From an uncultured Nitrospirota bacterium (GTDB lineage Bacteria; Nitrospinota; Nitrospinia; CAJXCL01), in NCBI GenBank assembly GCA_913051775.1, contig CAJXCL010000004.1, positions 1 through 64,000 of the forward strand: a DNA stretch of 64,000 nt, read 5' to 3'. This document shows, in pieces, positions 61,081 through 64,000 of the stretch; within the stretch, counting starts at the first letter, position 1, and the number at the start of each line of letters is the position of its first letter. The translations under genes were made by a program, and so were the position numbers. The notes beneath the pieces are model-generated. The model did not search any database. It was not told the DNA's origin and was given only the letters and a program-made list of their open reading frames with translations.

Positions 61081-62853
61081 ATGAAGACTTTACTCCTTTT
61101 TCCCTTTCAGTGGTATCCTACCCAGCCATATCTGAGTACACCTTATTTGACATCATTTCTCCAGTCAAAAGGGTGGGATGTTGTCCAGAGAGACTTTAAT
61201 ATCCTCTCCTATGACATTTTTCTATCCCGACCATTTCTGGAAAAAGCGGTATCAAGGAGCAGAAGAAAGATAGACTTCCTTCGTGGCAAATCATCCCTGA
61301 CAAAGGTAGAAAATGCCTTGCTCCAGGTCCTTTCTGTCGGGGATCAATATTCCGGGGTCATCATTTCCCGGGTCGATGAAGCTAAAAAAGTGATGCGCTC
61401 GCCTGAACAATTTTTCAAATTCGACATTTACCAGGAAGCCCATACGGTCATTCAGTCGGCACTTAAACTAATTTCCGATGCCTATTTCCCATCCATGCTC
61501 AGTTTCCTAACTTACCGGAGTGGGAACGGAGCAGAGGAATCTTCCCAGAAGACTCAAACCATGGTATCAGACAAGAACACCAACCCTTTTATAGACTTAT
61601 ATGAAAATTTCCTGTTAGGATCGGAGCGCTGGGAGGATTATGGCATTATAGGGATTTCCATTATTGGTACGTCACAGATAATTCCAGGTCTTACACTGGC
61701 TAGAATGCTTAAAAAACGTTATCCCCATCTTTCTATTGTGCTTGGAGGGCCAATATTCAGCGTGATCGCGGAAAAGCTCAAAAAATGGCCTGAATTTTTT
61801 GATGAATTCTGCCATACCATTATTACTTTTGAGGGAGAGGAACCTCTTAACCAACTTTTGGTCGCGATTAAAAGTGGTTCTTCTCTGGATGGGGTTCCAA
61901 ACCTGATCTACAAAAAGAATGGTCAGGTTAAAGTGAGTGAGCGCAAGGCAACAATCCGGTTCAACGAAATTCCACCGCCGACCTTTGATGGGCTACCTGT
62001 AGATTTATATCTTTCGCCCCATCCTATTATACCGGTCCTTCAGAGCCGAGGATGCTATTGGGGCAAATGTACATTTTGCACACATAGTTATATTTACGGG
62101 CAGCGATACAGCCTGCATAAGAGTCGTTCAATGGTGGATCAATTGGAGTCTTTTTCCAAAAAATATAAAACAAAATACTTTACTTTTTCTGATGAGGCTG
62201 TCTCTCCCCACGCGCTCAATGACCTCTCTGACCATATTATTAAAAGGGGTCTTGATTTTAGTGGGCTAGTTATGCTGAGGTTTGAGAAGAAAATGGATGT
62301 AGAGCTTTTTCGTAAAATGAAAAAAGCAGGATTTGACTTTCTTCTCTATGGTCTTGAAAGTGCCAATAACCGCATTCTTTCACTAATGGAGAAAGGAAAC
62401 TCGGGCGAACTTGCCCGTGATGTCTTAAAAAAAAGCAAGGAGGCAGGCATCTGGAACCATCTTTTTCTCTTTTTCGGATTTCCAACAGAAACCTGGGAAG
62501 AGGCAATGGAAACTATTAAATTTCTAAAGGAGAATAGAGAGAACATACACTCCCTTGCCCCGGGTGTTTTTACTTTAAACAAGGATTCGGTAATCTATAA
62601 CCATCCGGAAAGATTTTCCATTACCCGGTTCATCGACCCCCCTGACATGGATATTGCGACGCATCTAAACTTTGAAATCAGCAATGGTATGTCCGTTAAA
62701 TCCGCACAGAAGGCAAGTGATTTATGTGTGGAGCAAATAAGCAGGTTATTTTCGAGCAATAATATTTGGGGGGGGATGCCACGGGAGCACTTCCTACTTT
62801 ATCTTGACCATTATGGAATGGAAGCGTTAAACAGAAACGATTCAATTCCATAG
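61081..62853 (+). CDS. B12-binding domain radical SAM protein
   Basis: SRGCYWGKCTFCTHSYIYGQRY; LGGPIFSVIAEKL B12-binding-like N-terminus. Track start 61015 lies in the repeat; ATG 61081 preferred. Confidence 0.88.
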   Translation: MKTLLLFPFQWYPTQPYLSTPYLTSFLQSKGWDVVQRDFNILSYDIFLSRPFLEKAVSRSRRKIDFLRGKSSLTKVENALLQVLSVGDQYSGVIISRVDEAKKVMRSPEQFFKFDIYQEAHTVIQSALKLISDAYFPSMLSFLTYRSGNGAEESSQKTQTMVSDKNTNPFIDLYENFLLGSERWEDYGIIGISIIGTSQIIPGLTLARMLKKRYPHLSIVLGGPIFSVIAEKLKKWPEFFDEFCHTIITFEGEEPLNQLLVAIKSGSSLDGVPNLIYKKNGQVKVSERKATIRFNEIPPPTFDGLPVDLYLSPHPIIPVLQSRGCYWGKCTFCTHSYIYGQRYSLHKSRSMVDQLESFSKKYKTKYFTFSDEAVSPHALNDLSDHIIKRGLDFSGLVMLRFEKKMDVELFRKMKKAGFDFLLYGLESANNRILSLMEKGNSGELARDVLKKSKEAGIWNHLFLFFGFPTETWEEAMETIKFLKENRENIHSLAPGVFTLNKDSVIYNHPERFSITRFIDPPDMDIATHLNFEISNGMSVKSAQKASDLCVEQISRLFSSNNIWGGMPREHFLLYLDHYGMEALNRNDSIP

Positions 62854-62888
62854 GCAAAATCCCTCTATATTAAAAAAAGGCCAAAAAT

Positions 62889-62941
62889 TGAAGCTTTCCA
62901 CGCAGCAAGCTACGGGGTATGCGCTCGCTAAACACTTTCAG
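62889..62941 (-). repeat. interspersed repeat family A, copy 7 (reverse orientation)
   Basis: GAAGCTTTCCACGCAGCAAGCTACGGGGTATGCGCTCGCTAAACACTTTCA. Confidence 0.75.
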
Positions 62942-63207
62942 CTACCCTTGCCAGTTGGATTTACCGGTGAAAACGCATCGCCATCGGATTTGTCGGTGTA
63001 AACTGTTTCAACTCCCTCTTCAAATCTTTCAATGGTCACGTTATTTTCATCATCCCGGTTAACAAAATTTTTTCCCTTACAATGTGGGCAAACATACCAA
63101 TATTCGGTTGCGTCTGGATCCGGCTTTATAGCACTTGAACCAATAGTTTCAGGCGGCCATTCCGTAGAGAAATCTCCATTACATCCCTTGCATTTTTCTG
63201 TAGCCAT
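62938..63207 (-). CDS. small zinc-ribbon hypothetical protein
   Basis: AAGGAGG Shine-Dalgarno then MATEKCKGCNGDFSTEWPPET...YVCPHCKGKNFV; two CxxC pairs. Track start 63297 is too early. Confidence 0.75.
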   Translation of the reverse strand: MATEKCKGCNGDFSTEWPPETIGSSAIKPDPDATEYWYVCPHCKGKNFVNRDDENNVTIERFEEGVETVYTDKSDGDAFSPVNPTGKGS

Positions 63208-63495
63208 TATTATTCCTCCTTCCTTTAAATCCTTCCGGCGCGGATACCGAAAAGGTGTTAAGAGTTTGCCAAAAAATATCAAGTTATTTTTTAGCAAGCT
63301 CTAAGGCTGTTTTAAAGCTTATCCTAAGAAGTCAATAATACTATATTATAAAAAAAATAATATTAGTGCAATATAAAAAATTTAAGGGTAATAAAATCAA
63401 GCCTTAAAAAGATAAAATTCAATGTTGGCTTTTTACAGAAGCCAACAGCAGACTTTAACCTTTCATCATCCTATGATTTTAGCTAAAATGAATTT

Positions 63496-64000
63496 ATGAC
63501 GGAATATGTTTTAGGCAATGAAGCGATGATAAGGGCAGGCTTTTTCTTTGGGATATTCATTGCTGTCGCTTTATGGGAGCAAGTGAGTCCGAGAAGGGCT
63601 CTGACCGTATCGAAAGGATTAAGGTGGCTTAACAATCTTGGAATTGTATTTTTTAACACAGTTCTTTTACGTCTCTTGTTTCCTCTTATGGCCGTGGGTG
63701 TGGCTATTATGGCGGAGAAAGGGAATTGGGGGATACTAAATAATGTTGAATTAAAGAGCTCCGTTAAATTGTTTTTTGCCGTTTTATTTTTAGATTTTGC
63801 CATATATATACAGCATGTTGTGGTCCATGCTATTCCACTGTTATGGCGACTCCATCGTATGCACCATGCGGATCTGGATTATGACGTTTCCACCGGTGCC
63901 CGCTTTCATCCAATAGAAATTATTCTTTCCATGATCATTAAAATGTTTGTTGTTGCCGCTTTGGGATCGCCTCCGGCGGCAGTTGTTATTTTTGAAGTCT
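63496..64000 (+). CDS. sterol desaturase / fatty acid hydroxylase superfamily protein, partial at window end
   Basis: Not in the ORF track (open at edge). MTEYVLGNEAMIRAGFFFGIFIAVALWEQVSPRRAL...LDFAIYIQHVVVHAIPLLWRLHRMHHADLDYDVSTGARFHPIEIILS; HRMHH and RFHP motifs. Confidence 0.9.
   Translation, partial: MTEYVLGNEAMIRAGFFFGIFIAVALWEQVSPRRALTVSKGLRWLNNLGIVFFNTVLLRLLFPLMAVGVAIMAEKGNWGILNNVELKSSVKLFFAVLFLDFAIYIQHVVVHAIPLLWRLHRMHHADLDYDVSTGARFHPIEIILSMIIKMFVVAALGSPPAAVVIFEV

Overview
This is an AT-rich bacterial chromosome segment with dense coding on both strands. It is mostly housekeeping and core metabolism: leuD/leuB/asd/mtnP/hemL/eno, an acetoacetate-CoA ligase plus thiolase module, a complete minus-strand nuoA-N complex I operon (about 16 kb), monomeric NADP-isocitrate dehydrogenase, purB, holB, ricT, metG, split glycine decarboxylase gcvPA/gcvPB, secA, and several radical SAM proteins. 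I saw no rRNA, tRNA, CRISPR array, prophage or transposase. The most unusual points are: (1) a complex I operon with four antiporter-like subunits, where the usual NuoL slot holds two MrpD-like proteins and a small membrane protein, and the larger MrpD-like protein ends in a NuoL-like C-terminus; (2) a second, divergent NuoF-NuoE pair in reversed F-E order beside that operon, with an altered FMN loop and an altered N3 Fe-S cysteine spacing; (3) many intergenic spacers built from at least six families of degenerate, often inverted, word-like repeats, some inside the nuo operon; (4) a PAP2 gene that appears to start at ATT; and (5) a YpdA-type reductase between gcvPA and gcvPB. All family calls come from reading translated motifs; no searches were run.
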